A DNA stretch of 64,000 bases from Gerris lacustris (lineage: Eukaryota; Arthropoda; Insecta; Hemiptera; Gerridae): positions 75,197,144 through 75,261,143 of the forward strand of contig OX578276.1 of assembly GCA_951217055.1 (NCBI GenBank), given 5' to 3'. The position numbers were made by a program, and so were the translations under genes. A model generated the notes under the pieces. It ran no database searches. It had not been told where the DNA came from and was given only the letters and a program-made list of their open reading frames with translations. Positions 12,001 to 24,542 of the stretch are shown here, piece after piece (the first letter of the stretch is position 1; each line of letters begins with the position of its first letter).

Positions 12001-15000
12001 TAACTGATTAAAGAGGAAACAGGAATAAAAAAACATCAACAAACTAAACAACTAACTTGAAGGGAACATAAAAAACTCGTTTAGCTTGGAAAGTAAATGA
12101 TAATTTTCATTCTAAGTTCCACATAAACTGAAATGTTCCAAAAATAACTATATCCTGGAACTAGTTATTGGTTTGGAACGAAACTTAACCCACTCATGGA
12201 ACCATTCCTCTCATCCCTATTATTTTTCTTATTAATTTGTTAATACACATCATACCCAATAACCTCATTGTAATATAACAATGTCCAATTACAGTAATTT
12301 TGTAACCTTTATACCTAAAAGACATTTAAATTTCTCAATTATAAATAAATATGATACAACAAAATATATACTAATCCCTCCCTTGTGAGGTTTTTGATTG
12401 GTTTTTTTATTTTTATTTTTTTCAAAAGTTTTTTTGACCTGCTTTAATTTGATTTAATCTCTTAACTTTAACATGTAAGCCAAATCAGTATATGGATATA
12501 CGTGTGTAATAATTTGTCATGGTTATCATTGCACTTCTAAATATTACTTACAAAATGTTTCTTTTAGTTTTTTAAAGGCAAAACTTTGTCAGAAGGCTGA
12601 GCATGAATTTGCTAACGTACCTTGCGGTATAATGGATCAGCTCGTATCTTCTAAAGGTGTCCAAAATATGCTTTTACTAATTGATTGCAGGTTAATATAT
12701 TATATTTTAATTTATTTTATAAATAGATTTAACTTCTTGTATATAATAGCAGCATCATACCATTTTTTTCTTTCTGTTTATGGTCTTTAGGGATTACATA
12801 TTAATTAAAAAAAAAACAACTATTTTTAATTATACTATTTTTTAAATTTGCTATATTTTGCCAAAACGTGGGCATCTTCAGGCCTAAAAATAGCATATAT
12901 ATATAATATTTATTTCAACATATTGTAGTAACTACTTATTTTTCATTAAGTTAAAAACAGTTTAAAATTCTAAAACAATTACAATGTCAACCTATCTATT
13001 TTTTATTTTATTTTATTTTTGTTGGAGGTTTAACTGCTGAGGTTATTTTCCTCCGAGAATATTTAGAAAAATAAATAGAAAGCAAATAAATATAAATACA
13101 TAGAAATAAATGGATAGTGGTTGTTATGAATGGATGAATGTACTAGTATTAATGTAGTTTTTGTGTGTTGTTATAGATGTGTGTGTAGTAGGGTGATTAA
13201 TTATAATTTGTGTTGTAATAGGGTAATAAATCTGAAAAAGTTATATTTTTCCATAAGCCCAGCTTGATGTAGATATTGCAGTAGCTTTTGACCGTTCGTC
13301 AACCTATCTATAAATCAACTTTATTTATTTTATTTATAAACAATAATTTAACAAAAATCAACAATTACTAAAATTTTAAATTAAAATGGTTTACCTAATC
13401 TGAATTTGACATGTGATGTAACAATTGATGAATGAATGTATTTTTAAATACATTCATCCCAGTTGTCTGCTGTGCTACTTTATAAAGATATATCAGAGAG
13501 TGGATTATATCATACTATAATATTATAGTTCTTAACTTTTTCTTATGGTTCCTGTTTTTCACTTGCTTCTACATTATTACTGAATTTATTGATAAATCTG
13601 CCCTGCCTTACTGTTAGCATGTTGACAAACGTTCATTTAGTTTGTCAAGGTTACAGCAAAACACTTGATTGGTAAAGAAAATTTAAGTTAATTGTTTCTA
13701 CTGTTATCTATTTACATAAAAATGAGGCCTTATGCCCATGGCAACAGGCTTAATTTTATATTTAGAAAAAAAGTAAAATTAAGTCAATTAATTTAGATAA
13801 GTTATTATATCTATTTAAAGACCAACAAATCTAAACAAAGGCTTTTTTATTGGAATAAATGTGGTTGCCTTAGCTTGGCAATAACAATTATTTCGAGGTG
13901 CGTAGTCGAGACACTACTCGATTATTTAATAGATTAAGTTTTATCTGTACACTGATCAGAAACATTTTTTATATACTCTCTTCATTTTATACATTACGAA
14001 AATTCAAACCAGCCTCTCCTTTTTTCCTGTCTGTATGTGTGTCTCCACATGAATGGGTTCGTTTATTTAAAAGTGGATGAAACAACATTCATGATGAAGA
14101 GAGAATTGGTAGGCCATCATTAGTCTGATGAATTCGTTCAGAAAATAATGGAAAAGTTTGTGAAAATTTACGTTTCACAATTTCGGAGCTGTCTAATGAA
14201 TTTCCACAGACTTTTCTATGACTGTGTTATACGAGGTAGTGTCAGACAGGCTAGGTTACCGGAAGTTCTGTGCTTGATGGATGCCCAAAATTCTTTCCAA
14301 ACACCACAAAATTCATTCAAAACTCGCACTTTGCATTTGGCAAGGTTTTCCAATTGCAGCACACGTTTCAAGGTTCTATAAAAACCAAACTGCCCTCGTA
14401 TGACCTTTGCCAACCACGGCTTGATGCCGACTGACCTGCTGCGTGCAATAATGGCACCGCTACGCCCTCTACTTTCCGCACAGTGGCCAATCGGAGGTAA
14501 CTTTCGGAACTTCGGAACGGCCCTCATATGTCACAGATTAAGAATATTTACGATTTTAATATTTTATTTTTTATAATCAATTTAGATCATTGTGAGATTA
14601 AATTGATTCTTGATTAAAAAATGCTTATTTTTGGACCTAATAATAAAATAGAAGTTTTTCATTTTTATAAATAGCTTCTAAACTGTGATCCAGAGGGTAT
14701 TTTATTACAAATGATGTATTATAGTCCTGCATCTTTTCTATGAAGGCTTTGAAAACGAAACTATTAAGGGGTTTCATTTAATCGCTTGGCCTATGTAGGC
14801 CAAGCGTTCATAGCGTTTCCTGTATCATGTGATAATAGGAAACATAGCCACGGATTCCTAGCATGAGCCCCGCACAGAGCATGAGATAAAGGCTAGTTCA
14901 TTATATGAGAATAACAGAATAACTACCTTCTACTACCTATTATAGTTATACTAACAAACTGACTTGTTTTCAAGAAATAATTAATAGGGAAATATAGCAA

Positions 15001-18000
15001 AGGAAAAATAATAGCAATGGGGGTTGGTTGTACAATTTGTTAATATTAATTTGACACATTGTACCTGAAATATTTATTTAGGTATCATCTTTCTTTAGGA
15101 GCCTTGAATGTGAAGAGGTAGAGATTGCAGAGGATGACTTGGCCTTTCTTATTATAAATACTAATGTAAAGCATGACTTGGGTGGTGGTACTCATGAATA
15201 TGCCAAAAGGAAAGGTGATTGTGAGGCAGTTTCCAAAATATTGAATATTAAAGCCTTGAGAGATGCCAGTATGGGTGATATTGATAGTAAGTAAATTAAT
15301 TATTATTATAGAAATTGAGGTGCTGGAACTACAACCAACCCTCTCTCCCCTATTAATACGATCCCTGCATTAAAAAAAACCTTTTTTAATAAATTGCGAG
15401 CCAGTCTAGAGTAATACTATGGTGTCAGTTTAATACATGATGTCCTTAATCAAATTTGTATTCACTCACTGACAAACAAAATTTTAACTAAGGATTTAAA
15501 AAAAATCTTAGTGCCGACAAGTTTACTTTTTATTTATCAGAGAGAGAGGTCCCGGAACGCCGTTCCGCCGCGTTCTGCCTGAAATCGAGCCCTGGTTATT
15601 AGTATAATTAATTTTTTCCGTGGTAGGCTGTAAAATAGTAACTTTAGAGCCTAAAAAACATAGCTAAAATCCATTTTTTTTTATTACGTGGACTTAAAAA
15701 ATCTTTTCATTACTCCTAGCTGAAAAGAAACATTTTTTTACGTCCTAGGACCAAACATTTTTTTCTTGTACTGCTGGCAGTTATCAAAACTTCCGTTATT
15801 AGCGCTGCAGTCTTTGTAGAAATGCTTAGTACGATTTAATTCCGCTAGATGTCAATGTGTTTTATTTATCTTTTCTTATAGTGTAACCTCTTTTTAAGGT
15901 TTCTTTTTTTAAATCTTAAGTATGTACTAATATTTGTAACTATTATATTGATTATTTATTAATATTTAATTAAATTTTAAGTTAGCAACCGTTAGAGTGT
16001 AGATATGAGAGAGTTAGTGAGATACGGTCTAAAGAAAAAAACTAAGTTTTTACCAACTAGTTTCGTAAAATATATTTACATCATCATATTATTATGATGA
16101 TTAAAAACATTAATATTTAATGTTTTTTCATTGTCTGCTACCTTGGAAAAAATAGCAGCAATATTTACTGCCTCGCTTTGCTCAACAGTAAATGTAATTG
16201 CCGCGGTAAAGAAAAAACTCACTTCACAGCCTAGTAACATAATATACTATTTCTTTACTGGTGATGGATTACAATCAGGGTAAAACCAGCAGCATGGGCT
16301 TTCCTAAAAAAAATATTCCTCTAATGGATCTTTGAAGGAAACGTTGATCTCAAACAATTTGTAATGCATGGGCTTTTATGCATTCCTAATAGAGTAAAAA
16401 CCGTTTAACACAAAAACGATTAACATGAAAAATCAATTAACACGAAATAATACTGTGGTCCTGATAAAATACTAGATATTTTCATACATTTTTTTTTCTT
16501 TTAACATGAAACAAAAACACAAAAAGATTTCACTTCTTGGATCAAACTAAATACATAAACCTTATTTAAGCCGGCGTACATTTACAATGACAGAGAAATC
16601 GAGACAAATATAAACTACTAAAAATGTAAAATTATTATTATTTTTTTTTTATTGTTTTGTAAATTGTATACATAAACACCCTTGTACCTGCATGTATATA
16701 TCGTATAATAATTTGAAATGTGAATAGCGGTAAGTGTCTAATATGATGTGTTGGACAATAATACAGAACATAACATAATATATACCTACAAGTGTAAATG
16801 AATAAAACTTGACATCAAAAATATTTGTGACCTTTTTTTATGCATCACCAAATAATATTTTGGTCTCCTATGTTTTAACGGTTTTCTGCATTTACTTTTT
16901 TTTTATATTTTTGCTTTAATTTGATACGTAATATTTAGTTGTTCATAAAGGACCTAAAATTTTTATTTTTTTGTGAGAACATAATATTTTATATACAAAA
17001 TGTATCTGCATTGTGTAAGCACATCCAGGAATTTTAAAAACAATAATTTTATCTACACAGTACCCTGTAGAGAATTTGTTTTTCTGTTTGTTTTCTTTTT
17101 ATGTAATTAATGTATATTTAATAATGTTGAACAATTATTCATTCTAATTGTTAAAATATTATTTTTGGCAGTACTTTACAAGAAAGAAGAAATCAGTGAA
17201 GTGATGTACAGGCGAGCTAGACATGTTATAAAGGAGAATACTCGAGTCTGTGAAGCTGCTGCTGCTATCAAGAAACGGGATTACAACTCCCTTGGACTTC
17301 TCATGAATCAGAGTCATAATTCACTCAGGTATATTTTTTTTTTTACTTTTTATGTTTTTTTGTTTCCCTACTTTTTACTTTCTCATATACATTAAGAAAG
17401 TGTTGTGATGGCACAAAAATTGAATGGAATAACATGTTTTAATGTCCTCTGTGGTTTTGCATGGTGTGTGGAACCTACCAGGACAATTTTGAAATTTGGC
17501 AACCATGGTCAGAAAAATTAATTTTAGCTCTTAATTGGAAGGTGCTGCCTCCCTCCCCCCTTTAAAACAAAAAAAAATCTCAAACAGTTCTGAAGAGTTT
17601 GATCTTAAACGTTGTCTATTTAATTACAAATTTAACCATATAAGTCGTTTAATCAGGAAAAACATAGTTTCTGAGATATTGATGAAAATGAATCTGATTT
17701 AGCTGAAAATCGAAACGGAATTGTAAACAATCACCTGTTAAACACTTTTTAAATTTGTTTAGTTATAAATAAATAAATTGAATATAATGAGATTTAACAC
17801 ACTATTACTGTCAGTACTATATTAGTATATACAGTGGATAAGTTTAATAGTACATTACACGTCTAGTAATGCAATTTTCGCACGAGTTGCGTACCGTAAC
17901 TACTTTAACTACGATTGTTGGATTTTAATAATAAATACAGAAAAAAATATTTAATAAACTTCCTGTATGTAAGTTCGTATTTCTCTTTTGATAAAGATGT

Positions 18001-19342
18001 CATTAATTCATTAGTTGTATTTTCTGCCGAATTAATTATTTCGGGAGGCATATTATTCTCCTCATTTTCGTCATAATGACATAAATCAATCATTGTTTTT
18101 CACTAAAAACTCGATATAAACAGGTACTTTAATTAAACAAACAGCAAATTAGTTTTGTTAAATGTAAGCAAACTCGCTAATCATGGGTTAAGGTGAAGAA
18201 TTCTTCTTTTTTTTCTGCACTAGGGCGTAAAAAAGAGGAATTATGAAACGCGCATGCGCAATGAATACAAGTATGTAAAGAATCACTTTTTAGGCATCTA
18301 AACAGAGATACAATGTTTATATTTCGAATCAATCATAGATAAAACAATTTTTTTGTAGTGAAATTATTATTATTATTTACTTTCATCACTTTTTGTCAAC
18401 ACGATTTATTTTATTTTCCTTTTTTTTTTTAACAAATATTTATTGTTGTTTAATTTTTGTAATGCCTTTTTCATAAAAAATAATAATTTCTTTTATAAAC
18501 TATTTTGTCTATTTTAAGTAATATATTCATCATGCACTAAATTGGAAAGGTCCAAGATTGTTGTTAACCCATATACTAGTTAAAACTTGTTTGGAGCACA
18601 CCTACAAATTCATCAGTGAGTCAAAATACAGAAAGACAGACCAAAAACAAATTAAGGCCAGTTTTGGCTTCTGTAAAAATCAAAAGTAACTTATTAATTT
18701 TTGAAATATTATGTATTTTATAGGCAAAACTTAAATTGTATTTATATAGATAATTTCTGATCTTTTAGGTTTGATTATGATGTGAGCTGTGTAGAATTAG
18801 ATGCTCTTGTAGATATAGCCATGAGAATCAAAGGTGTTTATGGAGCAAGAATGACTGGTGCTGGTTTTGGAGGGTGCACTGTCAATCTAGTGAGTACTGA
18901 AGGTTGTTTTATTATTACTTATGGAAAAAAAAACAACGAAAAACAGCCTTGTTTGTCTAGAGATTTTATGTTGTTTTATTAACACGTTCAGGACGGCACG
19001 CCGCGTATGTGCGGCGGGTCGACTTACCCGCCGGCCTGCCGCCGCACATGTGCGGGGCCAAGTATTTTTGGTTGTTATGGGTTGTTAAGGGAGCTAGGCT
19101 GGCTTTATAAGTCTGAAACTCGCTGTAGGCCTTCACAACAACCATACCTCTTACCTCATTTACTTCGTCTGCAAGTTGTCGGGAAAACTTTTTCCAATAT
19201 TCTCAAAAGTGTGATTTCTTCAGTTTTCATCATTTTTTTTAAAGGTAAGCAAATAATATCTTAGATTTATACATTAATTATTACTTTACTTTAAATTCAA
19301 GTGCTTTAGTAAATATAATATTTATCTTATAATTGCAAAAAA

Positions 19343-19375
<33 letters not shown>

Positions 19376-22342
19376 TTGGTCGTTATATTTTTTATTTTTA
19401 TGATCAATACAATAACTTATTAATTATTTTTTTAGTTTGAATATATTATATAAACGAAGTTAAAATGATTTCTAATAAAATGTATTATAAATTATTCTAT
19501 AATTACTAAAAGTTGAAGTTTTCTTGAATTTTTCTATGCATAGCAAAATGCTCAAGGAAAGCTTAGCTAAAAATATTTTCACCATCCTTGTGTCATATGG
19601 CATACTTTAACTAGAATGTTATTTTTTACATAATATTTAAATTTAAATTACTGAAGCATGTATTTCTCAATGGTATTCACCCCAAAATATGTGATTCAAA
19701 TTGAAAGTAGTAAAATTGGTACACTGATGGATTACTTTCGAGTTGTTCAACAATTCGGAAGAGGATATTTAAAAATTAGTGCGTAATTTTTCAAGAGTAC
19801 AAAAATCAGAATAATAATACGAAGTATTTACAGTTTTAGCCTATTGCTCTCAGATTTGTTAGGTAACAGTTAAAAAAATTACTTAGTATGTATATATTTG
19901 TACAAAACAACAACCCTAAAGGGATTATGGCAGATGCCTTTGCGTACCCTATTCATTTTGCTAAGAGTAATCTTGTTGTTTGTTTGTACTTTGTATTCAA
20001 ATAAACTTGGAAAACCCTTGCCCCCTGTTAATGACCTTTATTTTTCAAGGCCCAAGTAATTCGTTAAATTCTTCAAGTAGTTGCAATTATATCTAATCCC
20101 CGTTATTATTACCCCTGACTAAATTTATAACCATTGGGGTTTATCATACAACCATTCCAATATTTTTGAAGTATTATAGTTTATAAATACCCTGTACAAT
20201 ATGTCCTTGTTTTTACCAAAATATGTACCTATAAATTTATTTATTATTTTCTTTTTTTTTTTTTAAGAATGGATGCACCGTTTACGTCTCAGGGTCCTGC
20301 AAGGAAAAGGCCGAAATCTAAGGGCGATGATGTGAGAAGGGACACAGAGGAGGAGTTGCGACGGATTTTAGAAGAAAAGGTTTCTTATAGGTAAATTTCT
20401 TTCGACGACTCGGACTTTTCGTCAGAAAATGAGGACGAAAATGAGCCCTCAGCAAATCTAAATGAAGGATCTGTACAGGAAGAGTCGAGTAATTCTGATT
20501 CCAGCATTCCTCTCGCTGAAAGAATTACCAACATCTGGTATCCTACCTGTCCACGTTGGAGAAAATTCCATTTCAAGGCGAGCCAGGGTTCATCAATCAA
20601 CCACATGATACCAGCCTGATTGATTATTTTCGCTTCCTATTCACGGACTCGTTGATCGACATGGTGGTAAAGGAATCTAATGCCTATGCTTCGTCTCTTC
20701 TGGTTAACCACGTGTCTCCAAAGTCCTTTGTCAAGTGGAAAGACATTACTGCTGCGGAGTTCAAAACATTTTTAGGCGTTATTTTTTTAATGGGGATAAT
20801 TAAATTAAATAGATTAAAAGATTATTGGAGAGGAGATTACCTCTTTCAAATGCCCATTCCTAAATTTATGTCTCGCGACAAATTCTTATTCATTTCAAGG
20901 GCTCTTCATTTTTTCTATGGAACTAAATAATTTGACCCTCTTGGGAAGATTCGGCCAGTAATAACTTACTTCAACGAAGTCATGAAATCCAATTATTACC
21001 CGTCAAAGAATTTATCTATAGATGAAAGTATGGTGTTATGGCGAGGTCGTTTATCGTTTCGTCAATACGTAAATGGCAATCGACACAAGTACGGAATAAA
21101 GCTGTATGTATTGGCTGAGCCTGATGGGCACACCTCTAAAGTCGTACGAACACTGTTGGAAGGAAAACTACAAGTTTAATTGTTAGTATTATTATGACGT
21201 ACGCTATTAGCGTAAACTGTTATGTTTTTATATGTTATATATTTTTTATGCTTCCTAAGTTTTGATTAGTATTTATTAATTATTAGTATTATTATGACGT
21301 ACGCTATCAGCGTAAATTATTATGTTTATGCTTTTTATGTTCTAAATATACGTTGTAATGTTAAACTATGACAGAGTTGTTATTTTAATATTTAGATCCT
21401 TTTATAACATATATGTAGTAAAGCTATGCCATCCTAGGTAGGCTAAACCAGCAACAAATTTTTTGCAAACTTCCCCTCGGCCTGCACGCCGCGTATATGC
21501 GTTTTGAATAATTTAATTATTAATTACCTAAATAATTTAACAAAATTTTTTAAAATATTTTTTATGTGTTGATATGATGTTTTTACATCAATTATGAATT
21601 TTATAAAAATTCAGGCCGTAGGAAATTTTCAGGTTTTTCTTGCCGTCCTGAACGTGTTAAGAGATTTTATGTTTCACTTTGCGTGATTAAAAGTTCATTA
21701 ATTCTAATTTCCCTTATTGCACTAACATTAAACTGAACCTTAACTATTCAAAACTTGCATCTTGCTATAAAAGGAAAGGAGTATATTTTATGCACACAAA
21801 AACTGAGTGTTATCAGTCTAAATAATTTTGGAGTTGCCAGTGAGGTATACATTTTAAAACCTTTGCTTTGAATACAAAGCATGCTTGTCCCTTTAACACC
21901 ATGCCACAAAAACGTACCTACATATATTAGTTTTCACAACAGTGACGACTTTGGAGAAAATAATAATATTTTTATTAAAAGAGATTTGAAACATACTCCT
22001 TGGCTTCTCAGTAGCGACTCCCATTTCTTTTCCCTAAGGTGTCAAACAAAATGATGCAGGTGTTTTTTTTTTTTTTTTCAAAAATTAACTAAACAATAGA
22101 TATAAATAAATATAATAAATGATTAAATCCGGCCTTACGGTTCTGAAAATTATTAATACATCAATTATTTGTTAATGTTTGTTGAAATTATGTTTAAGGT
22201 CAGGAAAGACTATTTAGATTTTATAATCGAAGAAATCAAGGCAAATTATAACTTGTCCAAGTTGGATTTTATCATTGGTACACCATCTCAAGGAGCTCGC
22301 ATGATAAATGTCTCAAAGCACAAACCTGGCTGTGATATGTAA
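6040..22342 (+). CDS. Galk: Galactokinase (GALK1 type), 8 exons
   Basis: Galactokinase phosphorylates alpha-D-galactose to galactose-1-phosphate with ATP, the first committed step of the cytosolic Leloir pathway. Exons are 6040-6201, 9601-9787, 11417-11546, 12568-12690, 15099-15286, 17172-17328, 18769-18889 and 22199-22342. All introns are GT-AG and the phases join without a break into 403 aa (human GALK1 has 392). All three GHMP-kinase motifs are present: the galactokinase signature [12 protein letters not shown] (about residues 35-46), the ATP loop [11 protein letters not shown] (about 130-140) and [14 protein letters not shown] (about 341-354). By family comparison Arg36 and Asp183 (in CGIMDQ) correspond to the catalytic Arg and Asp. 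The ATG at 6040 (context acaacATGg) gives a normal N-terminus; an in-frame TTG at 6022 lies just upstream. Introns 3, 4, 6 and 7 carry TE remnants, intron 7 a 2.7-kb piggyBac. The coding sequence shows no lesion. Confidence 0.95.
6600..7000. repeat. MITE-family fragment with a short tandem duplication (Galk intron 1)
   Basis: A segment of about 42 bp is repeated in tandem (CTGCACCCAAGATGTTTTTT at 6610 and again at 6652). It is followed by CAGTTTGGCCAACCTATG, CTCATTGGCT and TTTGACAAAGGGATATCA blocks. The same blocks recur at 31790-32150, 33925-34000 and 36460-36690, so this is one copy of an interspersed MITE family. Its ends are not resolved here. Confidence 0.5.
6851..7119. repeat. Exact 45-bp direct repeat in Galk intron 1
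   Basis: The block starting ACAGAAGAAATTTCCACTGA occurs at 6851-6895 and again at about 7075-7119, essentially identical, with about 180 bp between. This looks like a recent local duplication. Confidence 0.6.
7238..7505 (+). mobile_element. tRNA-derived SINE (Galk intron 1)
   Basis: A box-A match (TGGCTGAGTGG, 7255-7265) and a box-B match (GGTTTGATACC, 7314-7324) lie about 50 bp apart, as in a tRNA-Ser/Leu-like head. A tRNA-unrelated body follows. It is flanked by two diverged direct repeats of about 55 bp (7122-7177 and 7506-7561, both with AGCTTGGTCTT). These are longer than a usual SINE target duplication. I infer an RNA polymerase III promoter; the exact 3' end is uncertain. Confidence 0.6.
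7562..9600 (+). other. Remainder of Galk intron 1, no feature recognised
   Basis: AT-rich intron sequence. Short inverted motifs are present (for example CCTGGGTATTTACC and ATACCCGGGTATTT near 8867-8905). No coding exon, RNA gene or bounded element was found. Confidence 0.4.
9788..11416 (+). other. Galk intron 2, no feature recognised
   Basis: AT-rich intron with a G10 run at about 10460-10470 and scattered microsatellite-like ATT repeats. I found no exon or bounded element. Confidence 0.4.
11813..12219. mobile_element. hAT-type MITE (Galk intron 3)
   Basis: TAGAGATGGGTGGAAC at the left and a diverged inverted CTCATCCCTA at the right form the ends. Subterminal AACTAGTTCC / GGAACTAGTT motifs are also inverted. 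The flanks are TTATTTTC (11805-11812) and TTATTTTT (12220-12227), a 7/8 match to an 8-bp duplication. It is 407 bp without coding capacity. Confidence 0.65.
13730..13900. repeat. Interspersed repeat copy (second copy at 43985-44165)
   Basis: The block with CTTAATTTTATATTTAGAAA, TTAATTTAGATAAGTTATTA and TATTGGAATAAATG matches 43985-44165 over about 170 bp in the same orientation. Family unknown. It lies just upstream of the mariner remnant. Confidence 0.5.
14081..14215 (+). pseudogene. Mariner/Tc1-type transposase fragment
   Basis: One frame reads [11 protein letters not shown], two stop codons, then [16 protein letters not shown]. This matches the N-terminal paired-like DNA-binding region of mariner transposases (GRPS motif, then RFTI..LS.E.P). 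Only about 45 residues remain and the catalytic DDD/E domain is absent. Sequences resembling mariner TIRs (ACGAGGGC, GAGGGCCGTTCC) lie between 14376 and 14530 on the - strand. It is a dead remnant in Galk intron 4. Confidence 0.6.
14690..14890 (+). repeat. Interspersed repeat with 24-bp palindrome
   Basis: CGCTTGGCCTA TG TAGGCCAAGCG at 14784-14807 is a perfect palindrome. The surrounding block (TAGGAAACATAGCCAC, CCTAGCATGAGCCCCGC) recurs inverted at about 36940-37110. Family unknown. Confidence 0.5.
15287..17171 (+). other. Galk intron 5, no feature recognised
   Basis: AT-rich intron with short homopolymers. No conserved coding segment or bounded element was found. Confidence 0.4.
17835..18360 (-). 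mobile_element. Crypton-like element remnant (Galk intron 6)
   Basis: This block is repeated at 30430-30617 plus 31208-31630. Both copies share CGCACGAGTTGCGTACCGTA, CGCGCATGCGCAATGAATAC and a - strand reading frame (here 18093-17905). The peptide contains [16 protein letters not shown] and [10 protein letters not shown]. From memory this resembles the N-terminus of a tyrosine-recombinase (Crypton-type) protein abundant in insect genomes. No catalytic recombinase domain is present, so this is a truncated copy. The two copies support the element; the class is inferred. Confidence 0.5.
18979..21660 (+). mobile_element. piggyBac-type transposon in Galk intron 7
   Basis: The ends are TTAACACGTTCAGGACGGCA (18979) and its exact complement ending at 21660, i.e. 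about 16-bp TIRs with a TTAA target duplication, diagnostic of piggyBac. Just inside the left end is a GC-rich hairpin (CGCCGCGTATGTGCGGCGGG, GCCGCCGCACATGTGCGG), and the right end has CACGCCGCGTATATGCG. It encodes a broken transposase at 20269-21179. A segment of about 45 bp with GACGTACGCTAT is duplicated at 21183 and 21285. It lies in the same orientation as Galk and is removed with the intron. Confidence 0.9.
20269..21179 (+). pseudogene. piggyBac transposase, broken and C-terminally deleted
   Basis: Starting at ATG 20269 the frame reads an acidic N-terminal region, meets a stop near 20392, continues, shifts frame near 20555 and hits another stop at 20928-20930. It then continues to 21177-21179. 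Recognisable piggyBac blocks are [30 protein letters not shown] and [14 protein letters not shown]; the last holds the first catalytic Asp of the DDD triad. The frame ends shortly after ...EPDGHTS, so the second and third catalytic Asp and the C-terminal Cys-rich region are missing. It cannot encode an active enzyme. Confidence 0.85.
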
Positions 22343-22430
22343 CAAGAGACTGACACTAGGTGGAACCCTGTGCTTTATCAATAATGAACCAAATTTTTCA
22401 CCAAAAGCATGTTACCTGATTTAAAATTAA

Positions 22431-22437
22431 AAATAAA
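22431..22437 (+). terminator. Probable Galk polyadenylation signal
   Basis: AATAAA lies about 90 bp after the Galk stop codon and is followed by T- and GT-rich sequence. This fits a short 3' UTR. Confidence 0.45.
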
Positions 22438-22681
22438 TATTTTTCCTGAGTGATTCTCTTTTTTTCTCCCTTATCTATGACATTTTAAAATTGACTATGA
22501 AAAAAAAAGGAAAAAAAAAGAAAAAGATAATTTATTCTAAAAAGAAAATATTAATATAATATAAATGTGAAACAGTTTATTAAAACGTATCTTAAAATAT
22601 GTATGTTTCTTGGTGAATGTTATTGTTACAACTTTACAACTAACAAATATGTAGTTCTTTGAATAGGTTAGTTACCTTTGT

Positions 22682-22682
<1 letters not shown>

Positions 22683-22711
<29 letters not shown>
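22683..22711. repeat. (CA)n(TA)n microsatellite
   Basis: About ten CA units run into TA units and then a T run. It lies in the intergenic sequence downstream of Galk. Confidence 0.8.
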
Positions 22712-22713
<2 letters not shown>

Positions 22714-24500
22714 TTTTTTTTTGTCTTTCCTAACGGGTGCTCTTAATTTCCCTGTAAGTCGAAAAAGTATGGTAGCTGCAGACTGACAAATAATTTAAGA
22801 ATATTCAATAATAATAATAACGTAATTAACTTTGTTTGATGGTGTAAACATTCATTTCATTGCTTAGTTTTTTAATTAGCAAAAGATGTCATGCAGTAAA
22901 AGAATCAGATACTGAAATGATAATTTGATTCAGACTCATAGGCAAGTTGGTAAAGTGAAATCTTCTTCTAAGATTTCTTCGAAGTTCTCTCATCAGTATA
23001 TTGGTTCCAAATAATCTTCTGTTAACAATATTAAAAAACTATGTTAGTTTAAAGTATTTCAAGCTTACACACACAAAAGGATCACAACCGAACAAGGAGA
23101 ATTCTGTCAATAAGTAAATACTGAAGATTATGATTTAGTCAAGAGTGAACTGTACCTAAATGGTAAAAAATATGTATCATACACTTTCTTCTCTAGTGGT
23201 TAAATAGATATAGAATAAGTAGTTAATTTAATCAAAATCACAAAAAAATATCTATCTTTAAATTAATGAAATGGCCAGTGTCTCGGTAACAATTCATTTT
23301 AATGAAGATTTATCTATTCACTAGCAACCTCGATCCAATCACAAGAGGAAAGAAGAAAACAGAAAACCTGGTCATCAGACTCATGGCTGACCCATTCATT
23401 GAAAAGCCCATTTGTATAGTAAAATCACATTAATAAGTAGAAAATATTTAATGAAGTAATCACCTCAGATCGAGGAACTACTTAGAACTGCTGTGATTAG
23501 CTAGATAGGAAGTGAAGTGAATTTCCACAGCAATAAGACAATACTTCAGATAAAATGTCTTGTGTTACATTCCTCTACTTGAGTATTCTCAAGTCTGAGT
23601 TCTACATTATAATTTAATAGTCTAGTTTGGTATAACTTAAGAGATTTCTTTTAAAAAGTAAAAATACTCACTCATAAGTTGATATAGCTTCAATAATAAT
23701 CAGGAATTCTATAAAGATACAGATAGAAACAAAAAATGCAACTGACATCATTGAATTAGGCAATGTATTAGCTGCTAATAAAATACTTAGGTTTTTACTA
23801 CAACTAAAGGTTTAATTTATACTACTGAGTAGATAAGTTAACAAAATTTAATTGCAGAAATACGACAAATTAGTTAAAAAGAAAAAAAAATAATTGACTT
23901 GTAGATAGAATATAAGTTAATTATTGAACAAGTATGTCATTTGTATATTCTATATAATTTGTCAGAGCTAATAGATACAATTACTTTTTTACCACATCTA
24001 ACCAAGGAGAAAATTAAAATATTTGCCAATTTATTTTATGTATATCAACTCCGTTAAATCCATATTATTGTCAGTTCTAATTTTATGATCTTGTTTAAGT
24101 ATTCTTATCTAGCATCAAAGTTATTTTGTATGATATCAAACGTGTTTAAAACAATTTATTTTTTTGCATGAGAGAAAAACTGAGTAAACTGGTTCTTCAC
24201 CACCAGTTAACTAATGACCAGTGACATTACTGGACAATATTAACCTATAAAGTACCTAATTATTTTTGTTTTGATTATTAGTATACACACTAATATACCA
24301 TCAGTTGAAAATGCATGTAAAGGCTTCAATAGACCGTAAATTAATGGCACATCACCAGGTTTTGAGGACCCTTGCCGAGGGTGATGTGTCTGACTGTCCG
24401 CCGTACTTTGGTTCATATCCCCCGAACCGTTCATGCTAGAGATGTGAATTTGAAATACTGTCGTAACTTTTTAACCCACAAAAAAATTTGAGAAGTTAAT
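22712..24500. other. Intergenic, nothing recognised
   Basis: AT-rich sequence between Galk and Ggct. A short more GC-rich stretch at 24340-24440 could encode a peptide on the - strand, but it has no motif I recognise and no splice context. Confidence 0.4.
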
Positions 24501-24542
24501 AATTCAATACATGCAAAAATGTGCAAAGCTCATTGTTTTTAT

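Noticed and set aside
14216..14527. 103-codon - strand frame in Galk intron 4
   Set aside because: It spans several mariner-TIR-like fragments and has no protein similarity I recognise; most likely non-coding repeat.
19007..19264. 85-codon + strand frame after Galk exon 7
   Set aside because: It is the GC-rich subterminal hairpin of the piggyBac element, upstream of its transposase, with no known motif.
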